A DNA stretch of 48,875 nt from positions 1-48,875 of IMG/VR virus record IMGVR_UViG_3300032334_001083; one strand, 5' to 3'. The stretch's first letter is position 1, and each line of letters starts with the position of its first letter. Both the position numbers and the translations under genes were made by a program. Below are positions 20,462-30,069 of this stretch, in pieces. The notes below the pieces were generated by a model, which was not told where the DNA came from, searched no databases, and saw only the letters and a list, made by a program, of their open reading frames with translations. Origin of the DNA: a virus.

Positions 20462-22216
20462 ATGATGCCACCTCGTGCAAAGTTGTTAAGGGCTTATAAG
20501 GCTAGGCTTGAGCTTGGTAAGAGGGATCTTCGCAGGGATTGTGAGGGGAGCTTTAGTTATTTTGTCCAGCAAGCATGGCCTGTATTAGAGCCTGCCCAGC
20601 CTTTAATGTGGGGCAAGGTAATGGAGGTTGTGTGTGATCATTTGGAGGCTGTGCGGGATAAGGAGATTACCCGACTGATTGTGAATATTCCGCCAGGATT
20701 TTCAAAATCTACAATGTTTGGTGTGATGTTTCCAGCTTGGATATTTACGACGGAGCCGACGGCGAAGATTTTATCGGTAGCGCATAACTTGGATCTGGCG
20801 CTGAGAGATAGCGTGAGATGTCGCAGGCTTATTCAGAGTGAGTGGTATCAAGATCTCTGGCCGCATGTGAAGCTGGCTGGTGATCAGAATGCCAAGGCAA
20901 AGTTTGAGATTGAGGGTAGCGGTGGATTTAGGCAGGCTCTGGCATCGGGAGCTATTACCGGTGTCCGTGCGGATCACGTTATCATCGACGATCCATTGTC
21001 AGCGACGGATGCTATGTCTGAAGCTGTGCGTAATAGTATGAAGGATTGGATTTTAGAAGCTGTTCCTACTCGATTGAATAATCCAGGTGGCGATAATCCT
21101 TCGACGATTAGTCTTATTATGCAGAGGCTCCATGAGGATGACTCAACGGGCGTCTTGCTGGATAGAAATTTAGGCTATCAGCATCTCTGCCTGCCGATGA
21201 TGTATGATCCTGCACGGCATTGCCAGACGACAATTGGTGGTGATTGGCGCACGGAAGAGGGTGAGCTTTTATTCCCTGAGAGATTTCCACAAGAGGTTGT
21301 TGATCGGGATTCAGCGGCGATGGGGCCTTGGGCTACCGCTTCTCAGTTCCAGCAATCGCCAAGCCCTAGAGGGGGTGGTCTAATCCTAAGAGACTGGTGG
21401 GCAGTTTGGGACGACACGCTGGCGCAGGAACAGGGTGTAAGGGATGCTAATAAATACCCACCCATGGATTTAATTATTTGTTCAGTGGATACGGCCTATA
21501 CGACTAAGCAAGAGAATGACGCCTCGGCCATATCTGTCTGGGGCATCTGGCAAAAGAGCGGTGGGCAAGCCCGTAAGATAATCTCATCCTATGCCAACGA
21601 TAGCCTAGAGAGAAGCGGCAACGTCGTTGATATGTTTGGCAACCCGATTGAGGTTGTAGATGATCGGGATACCATTCCTTGCGCCATGCTTATGTATTCC
21701 AAAGAACTTAGGGTTAATATGCATGGTGAAGACCCTAAGCAAATGGAGGGGGAAAGTTTAACAGATTTTCGCCGCCGAGCCGAAAGCCAATGGGGTCTTG
21801 TCCAGCATATTGCAGATATTTGCCGAAAATATAATGTAGATGTCGTGCTGATTGAGGCCAAGGCTAACGGTATTTCGGTCGCCCAAGAAATTAAACGAAT
21901 TTATAAAACGGCTAATTGGAACGTAAAATTAATTAACCCAGGGAACCAAGATAAGGTTGCAAGAGTTTATAGTGTGCAGCCCCTATTTTCAAACAACCAA
22001 ATATATGCCCCAGACAAGGAATGGGCTGATAAATTAATCACGCAAGTCTCGGTTTTTCCAAGGGGAAAAAACGATGACCTTGTTGACTCCATGAGTCAGG
22101 CATTAAGGTGGTTGCGCGACCAAGGAATGTTAATGAGACCAGAAGAAATCGGAGCTAGAATATCCGAAGATATGATGAGAGGTCGAAAACAAAATAAGCC
22201 AGTTTATGATGTCTAA
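20462..22216 (+). CDS. terL: Terminase large subunit
   Basis: 584 residues with both expected domains. ATPase: Walker A NIPPGFSKST at 75-84 and Walker B VIIDDP with D176-D177. RuvC-like nuclease: catalytic Asp in SVDTAY (D343), VVLIEAKANG (E465) and the DDLVDS segment near 538. This motor cuts concatemers and drives DNA into the prohead through the portal. Length is normal for the family. It starts eight bases after one endonuclease gene and its last four bases overlap the stop of another on the opposite strand. Confidence 0.96.
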   Translation: MMPPRAKLLRAYKARLELGKRDLRRDCEGSFSYFVQQAWPVLEPAQPLMWGKVMEVVCDHLEAVRDKEITRLIVNIPPGFSKSTMFGVMFPAWIFTTEPTAKILSVAHNLDLALRDSVRCRRLIQSEWYQDLWPHVKLAGDQNAKAKFEIEGSGGFRQALASGAITGVRADHVIIDDPLSATDAMSEAVRNSMKDWILEAVPTRLNNPGGDNPSTISLIMQRLHEDDSTGVLLDRNLGYQHLCLPMMYDPARHCQTTIGGDWRTEEGELLFPERFPQEVVDRDSAAMGPWATASQFQQSPSPRGGGLILRDWWAVWDDTLAQEQGVRDANKYPPMDLIICSVDTAYTTKQENDASAISVWGIWQKSGGQARKIISSYANDSLERSGNVVDMFGNPIEVVDDRDTIPCAMLMYSKELRVNMHGEDPKQMEGESLTDFRRRAESQWGLVQHIADICRKYNVDVVLIEAKANGISVAQEIKRIYKTANWNVKLINPGNQDKVARVYSVQPLFSNNQIYAPDKEWADKLITQVSVFPRGKNDDLVDSMSQALRWLRDQGMLMRPEEIGARISEDMMRGRKQNKPVYDV

Positions 22217-22731
22217 TTGGTCCTAGCAAAATCACCAAAAAGATCTTTGGCCGCCTGACAATAAGCGGCATGTGCTTCTTCTGGCGTATCATAAGTTCCT
22301 AAGTGATAATATTTGCCCCTTCGAGTTATTGAGGCTTGATAAGGTTTGCCTTTATTCTTTTTTGTAACACCCTTATACCCAGTAGTATTAGTACAATACT
22401 TAGCAGTATTGGCCATGTTTTGAGAATTGTTAGATGCCCTTAAATTACACCACCGATTATCAATCTTATCAAGATTCTTATGATCAACCCTATCTGATGG
22501 CCATTCGCCCATCATGAGGACATATGCAACCCGATTAAGCCTAAGACATACATGGTCAATTGTTATCTGAAGATAACCAGTTGAATTGCTCAAAGTACCA
22601 GCTTGCTTACCCGAAAACCTATTATCAAACCTAGGCACACCCCTAGGCTTCCAAGTGAACAAGCCTGTTTCTGGATCATAGGAAAGCAATTGAGCTACAC
22701 GCTCAGGCGTGATAGTAGATGTCTTAGTCAT
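22213..22731 (-). CDS. HNH homing endonuclease with AP2 domain (copy 3)
   Basis: 172 residues, opposite in direction to the surrounding morphogenesis genes. YDPETGLFTW, HNH core (LNRVAYVLMMGEWPSDRVDH, then DNRWCNLRAS) and AP2-like end (YKGVTKKNKGKPYQASITRR, then HLGTYDTPEEAHAAYCQAA). The first His of the usual HRLA motif reads Asn here (LNRVA). It sits between the large terminase and portal, abutting the terminase stop. It must have its own promoter or be read from antisense transcripts. Confidence 0.88.
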   Translation of the reverse strand: MTKTSTITPERVAQLLSYDPETGLFTWKPRGVPRFDNRFSGKQAGTLSNSTGYLQITIDHVCLRLNRVAYVLMMGEWPSDRVDHKNLDKIDNRWCNLRASNNSQNMANTAKYCTNTTGYKGVTKKNKGKPYQASITRRGKYYHLGTYDTPEEAHAAYCQAAKDLFGDFARTN

Positions 22732-22733
22732 GG

Positions 22734-22748
22734 CCTACCCTTAATAGG
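22734..22748 (-). promoter_or_regulatory. Hairpin enclosing the ribosome site of endonuclease 3
   Basis: On the minus strand CCTA and TAGG pair around loop TTAAGGG, which holds the Shine-Dalgarno AAGGG, six bases before the ATG. Short stem. Confidence 0.4.
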
Positions 22749-22760
22749 TTAATGATTAAA

Positions 22761-22792
22761 AAGGCGTAGGAGGTCACGTTCCTGCGCCTTTT
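22761..22792. terminator. Bidirectional rho-independent terminator
   Basis: An 11-bp stem (AAGGCGTAGGA with TCCTGCGCCTT, one G-U pair) and an 8-base loop, with T-rich flanks on both strands. It would stop terminase transcripts after the antisense endonuclease and isolate the portal unit. Confidence 0.75.
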
Positions 22793-22893
22793 GCTTATAT
22801 CAGACTGTAAACAAAAATCAACCAAGCCCTTGCCAAAACGCATAAAACTCGGTTAATATAAACTGAGAATAAGTGTAATTTTGGGCTTGAGAA

Positions 22894-23106
22894 ATGCTGA
22901 CGATTGAGGATCTTCATGTAAGATCCCATGAAATTAGAGACAGACTGGATCGGCTTTTTCAAGAAATGGAATCTGACGGCTATATCGTGCTGACCTATGA
23001 GAAAGCCACGGAAATTATTACGCTTTTGATGGAAGCTAAAAGTCTTAATAACAGAATTAGCTATCATTCTATACTTACGTCAGGCCCCTGTTCTGGTCCT
23101 CATTAG
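22894..23106 (+). CDS. Small helical protein, 70 aa
   Basis: LHVRSHEIRDRLDRLFQEME and YEKATEIITLLMEAKSLNNR predict two amphipathic helices. Located just upstream of the portal. Not recognised. Weak ribosome site. Confidence 0.5.
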   Translation: MLTIEDLHVRSHEIRDRLDRLFQEMESDGYIVLTYEKATEIITLLMEAKSLNNRISYHSILTSGPCSGPH

Positions 23107-23159
23107 TGCAATAGTTGCGCTCCCCAATACATGCGCTGCCCAGCGCCAAGGATTTACCA

Positions 23160-25529
23160 ATGGATGACCCTCGTTTTATCCGACAGCCTGAACTAGAATC
23201 CCCTGAAAAGCCCAAGGGAGAGGTTGTCGATTTAGGCGACGGAAATGATCTGGTAAAGCTAAAACCAGATGCTCTTGTGATTGATTTGCCTGATGGGTCG
23301 ATCTCCATAAATTTTGGTGGCCTGGCCGATCTGCCTCCAGAGGGCGCCAATGATCACGACGCCAACCTAGCTATGTACTTGGATGAAGGTACGCTGGGCG
23401 GTATTACCGATGAGTTGCTTCGTTTAATAACTGACGATACGACACGCCAAGAACAAAGACTGCAAGACGTTGTTAAGGGAATTGATCTTTTAGGAATTAA
23501 ACTTGAAGAGCCTAAATCTGAGCCGAATGAAGAAGGCATCAGCGTAATTAAGCATCCATTATTATTGGAGGCAGTATTAAGGTTTCAAGCAAATGCAAGA
23601 GGTGAATTGCTTTCCGCTGACGGCCCAGTAAAAGTTAAAAACGAAGGCGACGGAACGCAGGAATTAGATTTAGATGCTCAGCAACTTGAAAGCGATTTTA
23701 ATTATTATCTCACTTCAGGTGCTCCTGAATACTATCCTGATTTTGATCGAATGCTTTTTTCGCTTGGCCATGGTGGCGAGGCATATAAGAAAGTTTACTG
23801 GCATCCGCTTAAGCGCCGTCCAGTATCTGAGACAATAGACCGAAAAGATATTATTTTATCTGATGGTGCAGTGAGTTTAGAATCCTGTGCACGTATCACG
23901 CATCGATCCAGAATGCGTCCTTCTGTTGTTAAGCAAATGCAATTGGCAGGAGCTTGGAGAGATGTCTCTCTTACAACTGGTCTGCTTATGCCAGATCTAA
24001 ATGTTGTAGATCGTAAGCTAGAAGAGATTGCTGGCATACAGCCGAAGTTAAACTTAACATCAGAAGATACTGATCGTGAGATTTATGAGTGTTACTGTGA
24101 ATTAGATCTCAAGGGTTATGAACACGAAGAAGACGGAGAACAGACTGGATTAGCTATTCCCTATAGAGTGACGATAGACAAGGATAGCCGACAGGTTCTG
24201 GAAATTCGCAGATGGTGGGAAGAAGGAGATCCGTCATATGTGCGAAAAGAAGTCTTTGTCGAATATGTGTTCGTCCCCGCATTTCCAGGTGTTAATCTTG
24301 GCTTACTTCATATTCTTGGAAATGCTTCAAGAGCTCTTACGGCTGCTTGGCGAATTGCTCTTGATAACGGGATGCTGGCTAATTTTCCGGGCGGCATTAT
24401 GGCTCGATCAACAGGGAAACAGCAGACCACCAACATAAGAGTTGGCCCTGGTCAGATTGCGCCGATGGATGTTGATGGTGTCCCACTTAACCAAGCGTTC
24501 ATGCCGCTTCCATACAGAGATGTAACTCAAGGACTATTGGGGATAATCCAAAGTGTGGATCAAGCTGCAAGACAATTAGGTGGAACTGCTGAGACTGCTG
24601 TAGGCGAGGGGCGCAATGATGCTCCAGTTGGTACAACGATTGCCCTAATTGAGCAGTCTCAGAAGGTATTGAATGCTGTTCATAAGCGGATGCACTGCGC
24701 ACAACAAAAAGAATTTGCGCTTTTAAAAGAATTATTCCGCAGAGATCCCGAAGCTCTTTGGAGAAATAATAAAAATCCAAACTTTGGTAGAGATGTTCAG
24801 CGTTTAATGGCGGCTTTGGAAAATAATGATATTGTTCCCAAGGCTGATCCTAATACGGCCAGCCACACCATGAGAGTTCAAAAGGCGATAGCCGTTTATA
24901 CGCTTGCTCAACAGAACCCATCTGCATTTGATCAGAAGGCGGTTTATAACAAGATCTTTAGTATGATCGGTATTGATGATGCTCAAGATCTATTCAGCAA
25001 GGCGCCTCCTGGGCCGCCTCCTGTTGATGAGACGAAACGGATGCAAGCTCAGGCAGAGATGGTTTCTGCACAGGCTAAAATACTGGATGCTTCTGTTAGA
25101 GCCCAAACAGCGCAGGCTGAGAGCGGCGTTAAGATGGCTGGCATCCAAACACAGAATATGGACGCTCTTAATAAACATAAAGCTAATAAGGCTAAGGCTA
25201 CTACGGCTATGGTTGAAGCTGCTGGTAAGCTTAAACTTGAACAACTGCGCCTAAAACAGAGCGAACTTGTTCATCATGATAAGATAAAGAAGGACAGTTT
25301 ATTTAAGGGCTTAGATTTACAAGCAGCCCAAAAAAATAAGCAGTCCGATATACAGCAAACTGGAATGGATATAGCGCATCAGCGTGAGAAAGCAGATATG
25401 CAAGCCGCTAAGGAAGCTAACCAAGCTGCTGCCCAGCATCTTCATGAAGTATCATTAGAAAATCAAAGGGCTAAAACTGCTCGTGAAAATGATTTCTTGT
25501 CGCTTCTTGGTGGTGAGCCTACTGAATAA
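23160..25529 (+). CDS. Portal protein
   Basis: 789 residues. Central core typical of large podovirus-type portals: FDRMLFSLGHGGEAYKKVYW near 200, a conserved ARITHRSRMRP region, the PFPG-like block FVPAFPGVNLGLLHILGNAS near 380-400, and VGTTIALIEQSQKVLNAVHK near 500. Residues from about 600 onward form a long Ala/Lys/Gln-rich coiled coil, perhaps a barrel extension into the head. It forms the twelve-subunit DNA channel and docks the terminase. The ATG with AAGG eight bases upstream is chosen over an earlier TTG. Confidence 0.9.
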   Translation: MDDPRFIRQPELESPEKPKGEVVDLGDGNDLVKLKPDALVIDLPDGSISINFGGLADLPPEGANDHDANLAMYLDEGTLGGITDELLRLITDDTTRQEQRLQDVVKGIDLLGIKLEEPKSEPNEEGISVIKHPLLLEAVLRFQANARGELLSADGPVKVKNEGDGTQELDLDAQQLESDFNYYLTSGAPEYYPDFDRMLFSLGHGGEAYKKVYWHPLKRRPVSETIDRKDIILSDGAVSLESCARITHRSRMRPSVVKQMQLAGAWRDVSLTTGLLMPDLNVVDRKLEEIAGIQPKLNLTSEDTDREIYECYCELDLKGYEHEEDGEQTGLAIPYRVTIDKDSRQVLEIRRWWEEGDPSYVRKEVFVEYVFVPAFPGVNLGLLHILGNASRALTAAWRIALDNGMLANFPGGIMARSTGKQQTTNIRVGPGQIAPMDVDGVPLNQAFMPLPYRDVTQGLLGIIQSVDQAARQLGGTAETAVGEGRNDAPVGTTIALIEQSQKVLNAVHKRMHCAQQKEFALLKELFRRDPEALWRNNKNPNFGRDVQRLMAALENNDIVPKADPNTASHTMRVQKAIAVYTLAQQNPSAFDQKAVYNKIFSMIGIDDAQDLFSKAPPGPPPVDETKRMQAQAEMVSAQAKILDASVRAQTAQAESGVKMAGIQTQNMDALNKHKANKAKATTAMVEAAGKLKLEQLRLKQSELVHHDKIKKDSLFKGLDLQAAQKNKQSDIQQTGMDIAHQREKADMQAAKEANQAAAQHLHEVSLENQRAKTARENDFLSLLGGEPTE

Positions 25530-25560
25530 AAAGCACTAATTGCTGCTTGAGGAATAAGTT

Positions 25561-28500
25561 ATGGACGAAAATATTAAAGCAGCTCTTCGCATAGCTAGGC
25601 TTCATCGTGCCTTTGGTGGAGATGCTTACGCAGCAAATAACGTTGCTTCTGGCATGGCAGATGGCGGATCTATAAATCGTAACAACTACCAAATGGGTGG
25701 CGCACCCATGCCTCCAGCACCAAACACAATGGGTGCTCCTCAAGGCCAGCCGATGAATAATCAGCCTGGCAACCCTATGAATAGTTTTGGCCAACAGACA
25801 CAAAATGGAATTAATGGAGCGCCCATGAGAGACATGGGGTATACGGCCCCTCCGCCATTTGCGACATTAGATAATAATTTACCCCCACCACAACCTGTTC
25901 AAGCTCCTGTTCCTAGTTCTTATAATCCATTTATGTCCAACACACCGCCTATGCAGATGGCTGATGGTGGTATTGTTGATGCTTTAAGATTAGCAAGAGA
26001 AAACCAAGATAGATTGCCCATGCGCCCTTATGGGCCAAGATATAATCCAGAAACAAATGAATTAAATTCAAGAGATTTAAAAGACATTGGATATTACGGC
26101 CCGATTCGTGATCGTGAAGGCGGCGTAGCCACAGAATATAGCGGCAATATAGGTAATTTTACCTACCCAACTATTCATAAAAACATGAGTGACGCAGATT
26201 TAGCTGCGACAATGATGCATGAAACATTGAATAAGCCAAAATATGAAGGCGAAGATATTATTAGTAAGAGATTAAATAAGGCTCAGCCAAAAATTCCATT
26301 CCCAGAAGATGTTGATCAAAGAGCTTATGAGGCCGCACAGCAACGTTTATCAGAAGGTAGATCTCCATATTATGAGCCTGGTAAAGATGAATACCCTAAA
26401 TGGTCTCCAGAACAGCACTGGGACGAACAAGTTATTATGCCAAGGGCTGATGGTGGCGTTGCAGAAGCTCTTGAACAAACACATGGTGATCATGCTATTC
26501 CATTACATCAAGCAATAGCGCGACATGGATATTCCACTGATGGCAGCGTTGAAGGTGATGTTCAATTTGCACCTGATGAAAATGTAAAAGCTCAGGACAA
26601 CACATCTGTTGACAACACTTCTGTTGCGCAGCAGGAAGATGAATCCCGTGAAAGATTCTTACATAAAGAATTAGAAGGATCTGCTCCGCAATATAATCCA
26701 TCATATGATAGAGCAATAAAAGCTGCGGCCCAATATACACCACCTGGCGCTTTTGCGGACGCAGCAGGATATCTTGGTAATCCAAGTATTAAGGAAAATC
26801 TTCAGGCAGGGCGTTATGTTCCAGCTGCTTTGCAAGCTGCGGCAGTTGCTATGCCTCTTGGTTTTGCAGGACGGAAAGCTGCAACTTCAGGTTTGAAAGC
26901 TGGCGCAGAGCAACTTTATAAACTTGGCAAGTCAGATATTGTAGGTATGCCAGGATACACGGCATATAAAACGGTAGAAGACTGGGCTCCTCAAGTTATG
27001 GGGCATCAAACTTGGAATGCCGCCAAGCAATATGGTGCTCATGCAGCAGAGGCTGCTAGGCAGGCATTAGGATTTGCTGAAGGTGGGTCTGTGCAAGATC
27101 AACAACGTCCTTATGTAAATCCAAACAGGCAGACAAAAACGCCGTCATCGTCATCATCAACGATATCCACATCAACGACAACACCTAAAACATCACGCCC
27201 AATTTCCCCTGAAGAATACAATAAGGGTAATTTGAAGGGTGGCGAATATGTAATGGCTAAGGGTGGAGCCGTTGAAGATGCTTTAAGAATTGCAAATAGA
27301 CAGCATTTTAGAAAAGGTGGCATGGGTTACACATTGCCACCTGGTATTGCTAATAATGCAAAAGCAATGCAAGCGTATATTAGTGAAAATATAGGAAAAA
27401 TGTCTGACTTGCAGCGTCTTGAAGCACTACAGCAAGCAGAAGCAGGTAATCAAAAAACAGATCAATCTCGTGCATTGCCTGTTTTAAATGTTATGAATAG
27501 AGCCGCTGCTGGCTATAATCAATTTAAAGGTGGCAGCAAAGCCAATCCAGAAGAACTAAGCACAATTAAGGGCCAGATGATGGCCCCTAGGCAGTTCACT
27601 TCTTTTACTGGACAGACACCCAAAAATTTACAAGTTGGTGTTAATGCTATTCATAGGGTATTGAATAACCCTAATAATCCGCAAGTTAAATCATCTGCTG
27701 ATTTAGTTAATCGTGTAGCTAGTGGACAGATACCAGACTTTACAAACAACTCCATGTATTATGCTACACCTGGTGGTGCTGGTAAGGGATTTGTTCAAAA
27801 TTTACATCGTGATCCTAATGTAACAAATTTTGGCAGAGCTGGCGCTCACGTTTATGCTGGTGATAAAAATCTTAGTCCTGTAGCTAAAGTAAATTATCCA
27901 AATGTCCGTGATGATTTGCAGAGAGAATTAGCTGCTAACAAGCAAGCAATGGCAGCTGAAAGAACGCCACAGGCTAGTGCTTCTCCTGCAACACCAGCAG
28001 CTGCACCTACGCCATCGGCTACACCAGATCAAATGGCTAATAGGCCACAACCATTTACGCCACAACAACAGGCTCCCGTTCAAGCTCCTAATGAGACAAG
28101 CACACAAAATTTCTTAAAGGCTCAAATGGCAAATGCGCCAGAGCCTGCTCAGCAACCAGCTGCGCCTGTTATTCCTGCTCAGCCTCCTGTGGCGCCATCA
28201 GCACCTCAACAACCAGAAGGTAGTTTTGGCGTTGATTTCAAGGAATCTAAAGCAGAACAACCGCCCACAATGGGAACGCCACCAGTAGCAGAGGCACCTA
28301 AACCCCCTGAGCCTGAGCAGATGGCTGCTGCGCAAGATGAACCTATCGCTAAGCCAATGAATCCACAGGGGCCAGAAGCTCCAGAGCCAATGGCTGCACA
28401 AGCCGAAGCGCCAGAGCCAATGATGCCAGAACAGCCAGATAATATGGATATGGCAGGAGACATGGGTGGTGGTTTTGATATGGCTGCTTATGGTGGGGCG

Positions 28501-29895
28501 ATTAAACCACATTATGAGTACAGTGATGGTGGTGAGGTTGGCAAAAGATTACAGGATCATGCGCTAAGGTTGTCTCGCAAAGGTTATGATGAAGGTGGAT
28601 CTTTAGACGATTTAAATAACGGAGGATTGGGTCATTCTGTTGAGTTTGCTCAAGCTCCAGCTCGGCCAACGTTAGAACAAAAGTTTCCCCAAAAGAACGA
28701 ACCTTTTGATGTTTTACCTTTAACAGAAACAAACACAGGCATTCATTTTGACCCAAAAGCAGGTTTAGCAGGCCCAATTACAAAGGGATTAAAGATCGCA
28801 CATCAAGCCGCTCCATCATGGATGGGCGGGGAAGGAAAGTTTGACCCCAATAACCCAGAAGATTTTAAAGCGGTTCAAGATTTAGCAGGGACTGCTCTGG
28901 GTTCTGGCACCGTATTTAATAGGGCGCCTAAAGGCGCAATTGGCATGTTTGTTTCTGCCCATCCTAAAGACCCTCTGGTGGAGGAAGCACTGCGTTTGGC
29001 AAACAGAGGCGCAAGTCCTGCAGATGTATATGAAAGAACGGGATTGACGCAAGGTTCCACAGGTATATGGCATCACGATGTTCCAACGCATGATTTGGGG
29101 CTGACGCGAGAAGCAGAAACCAAACTTAAAAATGAAGGTAAATTTACTGGCAAATATGGAGAATTAATAGAGGCCCCTACGCTTTACGAAAAAGCGCCCG
29201 AATTAATTGAGGCCCCGGTAGAAATAAATTACAATAAAATGCGGTATCATCCCGACCTAGGGAAGAATCTTGCACAAACAGTGCCAGGTGAAAATCCAAA
29301 GATTCAAATAAACACGCACAGATTAGATAGATCATCTTCAGAATACGATCCTGCAAGACCATTTAATTTGTTAGACACGGCTGTTCATGAAGGAACGCAT
29401 TACGTCGCGGACGCGAGGGGTGAGCCTGGAGGAGGGACGCCAGAATATTTTAGGGAGCGTAATTTAGCAGGGATGCTTTCCCCATATACTTATGAGTATA
29501 AAAAAACAAAAGATTCAAAATATTTGACGCCTTCAGAAAAAGAAAAAGATATTTTACCAGAAATTGTAAAAATGGAAATGGAAAGAAAAAACATACCAAA
29601 TGCCAAATTTCCTGATGTTGTTAAAATATTATCCGAACAGCCCGAAGATTATATAAACTTTTTAAGATACGCTTTTAATAGAAAGAAACCTGACGATACT
29701 ATTAGAAGCCCTCATGAGGCATATAAAAGATTAGAGAATGAGGCTTTTGCACGTTCAGGAGAGCAACGAAGAACGTTTACTCCATCCCAAATAAGGCAAA
29801 CACTTCCGCAAGAAACTTTTGCTCAGACGGAAGGAGAGGTTCCTTGGAACGAACTTTATCCGCAATTCGGGAATTGGTGGAAAAACCGTGAATAA
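25561..29895 (+). CDS. Giant virion-associated multidomain protein, 1444 aa
   Basis: A modular protein. Short repeats of the form MADGGxV-DALRLA recur at least eight times along residues 30-1030. Residues about 610-790 (PVLNVMNRAAAGYNQF, APRQFTSFTG) resemble a SleB-type cell-wall hydrolase. A Pro/Ala/Gln-rich linker spans about 800-960. The C-terminal part contains HEGTH at 1276-1280, a zinc-metallopeptidase (HEXXH) signature. The combination suggests an internal protein ejected with the DNA that cuts peptidoglycan and carries a polyvalent protease-like domain. GAGGAA precedes the ATG. Placement after the portal fits. Confidence 0.75.
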   Translation: MDENIKAALRIARLHRAFGGDAYAANNVASGMADGGSINRNNYQMGGAPMPPAPNTMGAPQGQPMNNQPGNPMNSFGQQTQNGINGAPMRDMGYTAPPPFATLDNNLPPPQPVQAPVPSSYNPFMSNTPPMQMADGGIVDALRLARENQDRLPMRPYGPRYNPETNELNSRDLKDIGYYGPIRDREGGVATEYSGNIGNFTYPTIHKNMSDADLAATMMHETLNKPKYEGEDIISKRLNKAQPKIPFPEDVDQRAYEAAQQRLSEGRSPYYEPGKDEYPKWSPEQHWDEQVIMPRADGGVAEALEQTHGDHAIPLHQAIARHGYSTDGSVEGDVQFAPDENVKAQDNTSVDNTSVAQQEDESRERFLHKELEGSAPQYNPSYDRAIKAAAQYTPPGAFADAAGYLGNPSIKENLQAGRYVPAALQAAAVAMPLGFAGRKAATSGLKAGAEQLYKLGKSDIVGMPGYTAYKTVEDWAPQVMGHQTWNAAKQYGAHAAEAARQALGFAEGGSVQDQQRPYVNPNRQTKTPSSSSSTISTSTTTPKTSRPISPEEYNKGNLKGGEYVMAKGGAVEDALRIANRQHFRKGGMGYTLPPGIANNAKAMQAYISENIGKMSDLQRLEALQQAEAGNQKTDQSRALPVLNVMNRAAAGYNQFKGGSKANPEELSTIKGQMMAPRQFTSFTGQTPKNLQVGVNAIHRVLNNPNNPQVKSSADLVNRVASGQIPDFTNNSMYYATPGGAGKGFVQNLHRDPNVTNFGRAGAHVYAGDKNLSPVAKVNYPNVRDDLQRELAANKQAMAAERTPQASASPATPAAAPTPSATPDQMANRPQPFTPQQQAPVQAPNETSTQNFLKAQMANAPEPAQQPAAPVIPAQPPVAPSAPQQPEGSFGVDFKESKAEQPPTMGTPPVAEAPKPPEPEQMAAAQDEPIAKPMNPQGPEAPEPMAAQAEAPEPMMPEQPDNMDMAGDMGGGFDMAAYGGAIKPHYEYSDGGEVGKRLQDHALRLSRKGYDEGGSLDDLNNGGLGHSVEFAQAPARPTLEQKFPQKNEPFDVLPLTETNTGIHFDPKAGLAGPITKGLKIAHQAAPSWMGGEGKFDPNNPEDFKAVQDLAGTALGSGTVFNRAPKGAIGMFVSAHPKDPLVEEALRLANRGASPADVYERTGLTQGSTGIWHHDVPTHDLGLTREAETKLKNEGKFTGKYGELIEAPTLYEKAPELIEAPVEINYNKMRYHPDLGKNLAQTVPGENPKIQINTHRLDRSSSEYDPARPFNLLDTAVHEGTHYVADARGEPGGGTPEYFRERNLAGMLSPYTYEYKKTKDSKYLTPSEKEKDILPEIVKMEMERKNIPNAKFPDVVKILSEQPEDYINFLRYAFNRKKPDDTIRSPHEAYKRLENEAFARSGEQRRTFTPSQIRQTLPQETFAQTEGEVPWNELYPQFGNWWKNRE

Positions 29896-30022
29896 AATCC
29901 AAAACCTGCTCTTCTTTGCTGGGGCTGTCAAAAGCGCCAGGGCCGTCACACATGGTATCGGCTTCTGCTGGCGGGAGCACGGATCGGATAAGTTCAATTC
30001 TTTCAGCTTCTGTAAGTTCCAT
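29777..30022 (-). CDS. Possible antisense small protein, 81 aa
   Basis: MELTEAERIELIRSVLPPAE then a charged sequence with a helical end (SEQKFLAEVFALFGME) reads like a real acidic protein. It overlaps the last 119 bases of the giant gene on the other strand and has no clear ribosome site. Either a genuine overlapping gene or chance. Confidence 0.35.
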   Translation of the reverse strand: MELTEAERIELIRSVLPPAEADTMCDGPGAFDSPSKEEQVLDFIHGFSTNSRIADKVRSKEPLLPSEQKFLAEVFALFGME

Positions 30023-30069
30023 GAGCTACTTATAATTAACCAAATAGAAAAAGACAAGGAAGTATAGTA

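Noticed and set aside
28198-28777. Minus-strand frames of 85-104 codons under the giant gene
   Set aside because: Their Trp/His- or Gly/Ala-rich low complexity mirrors the Pro/Ala/Gln linker on the plus strand. No ribosome sites.
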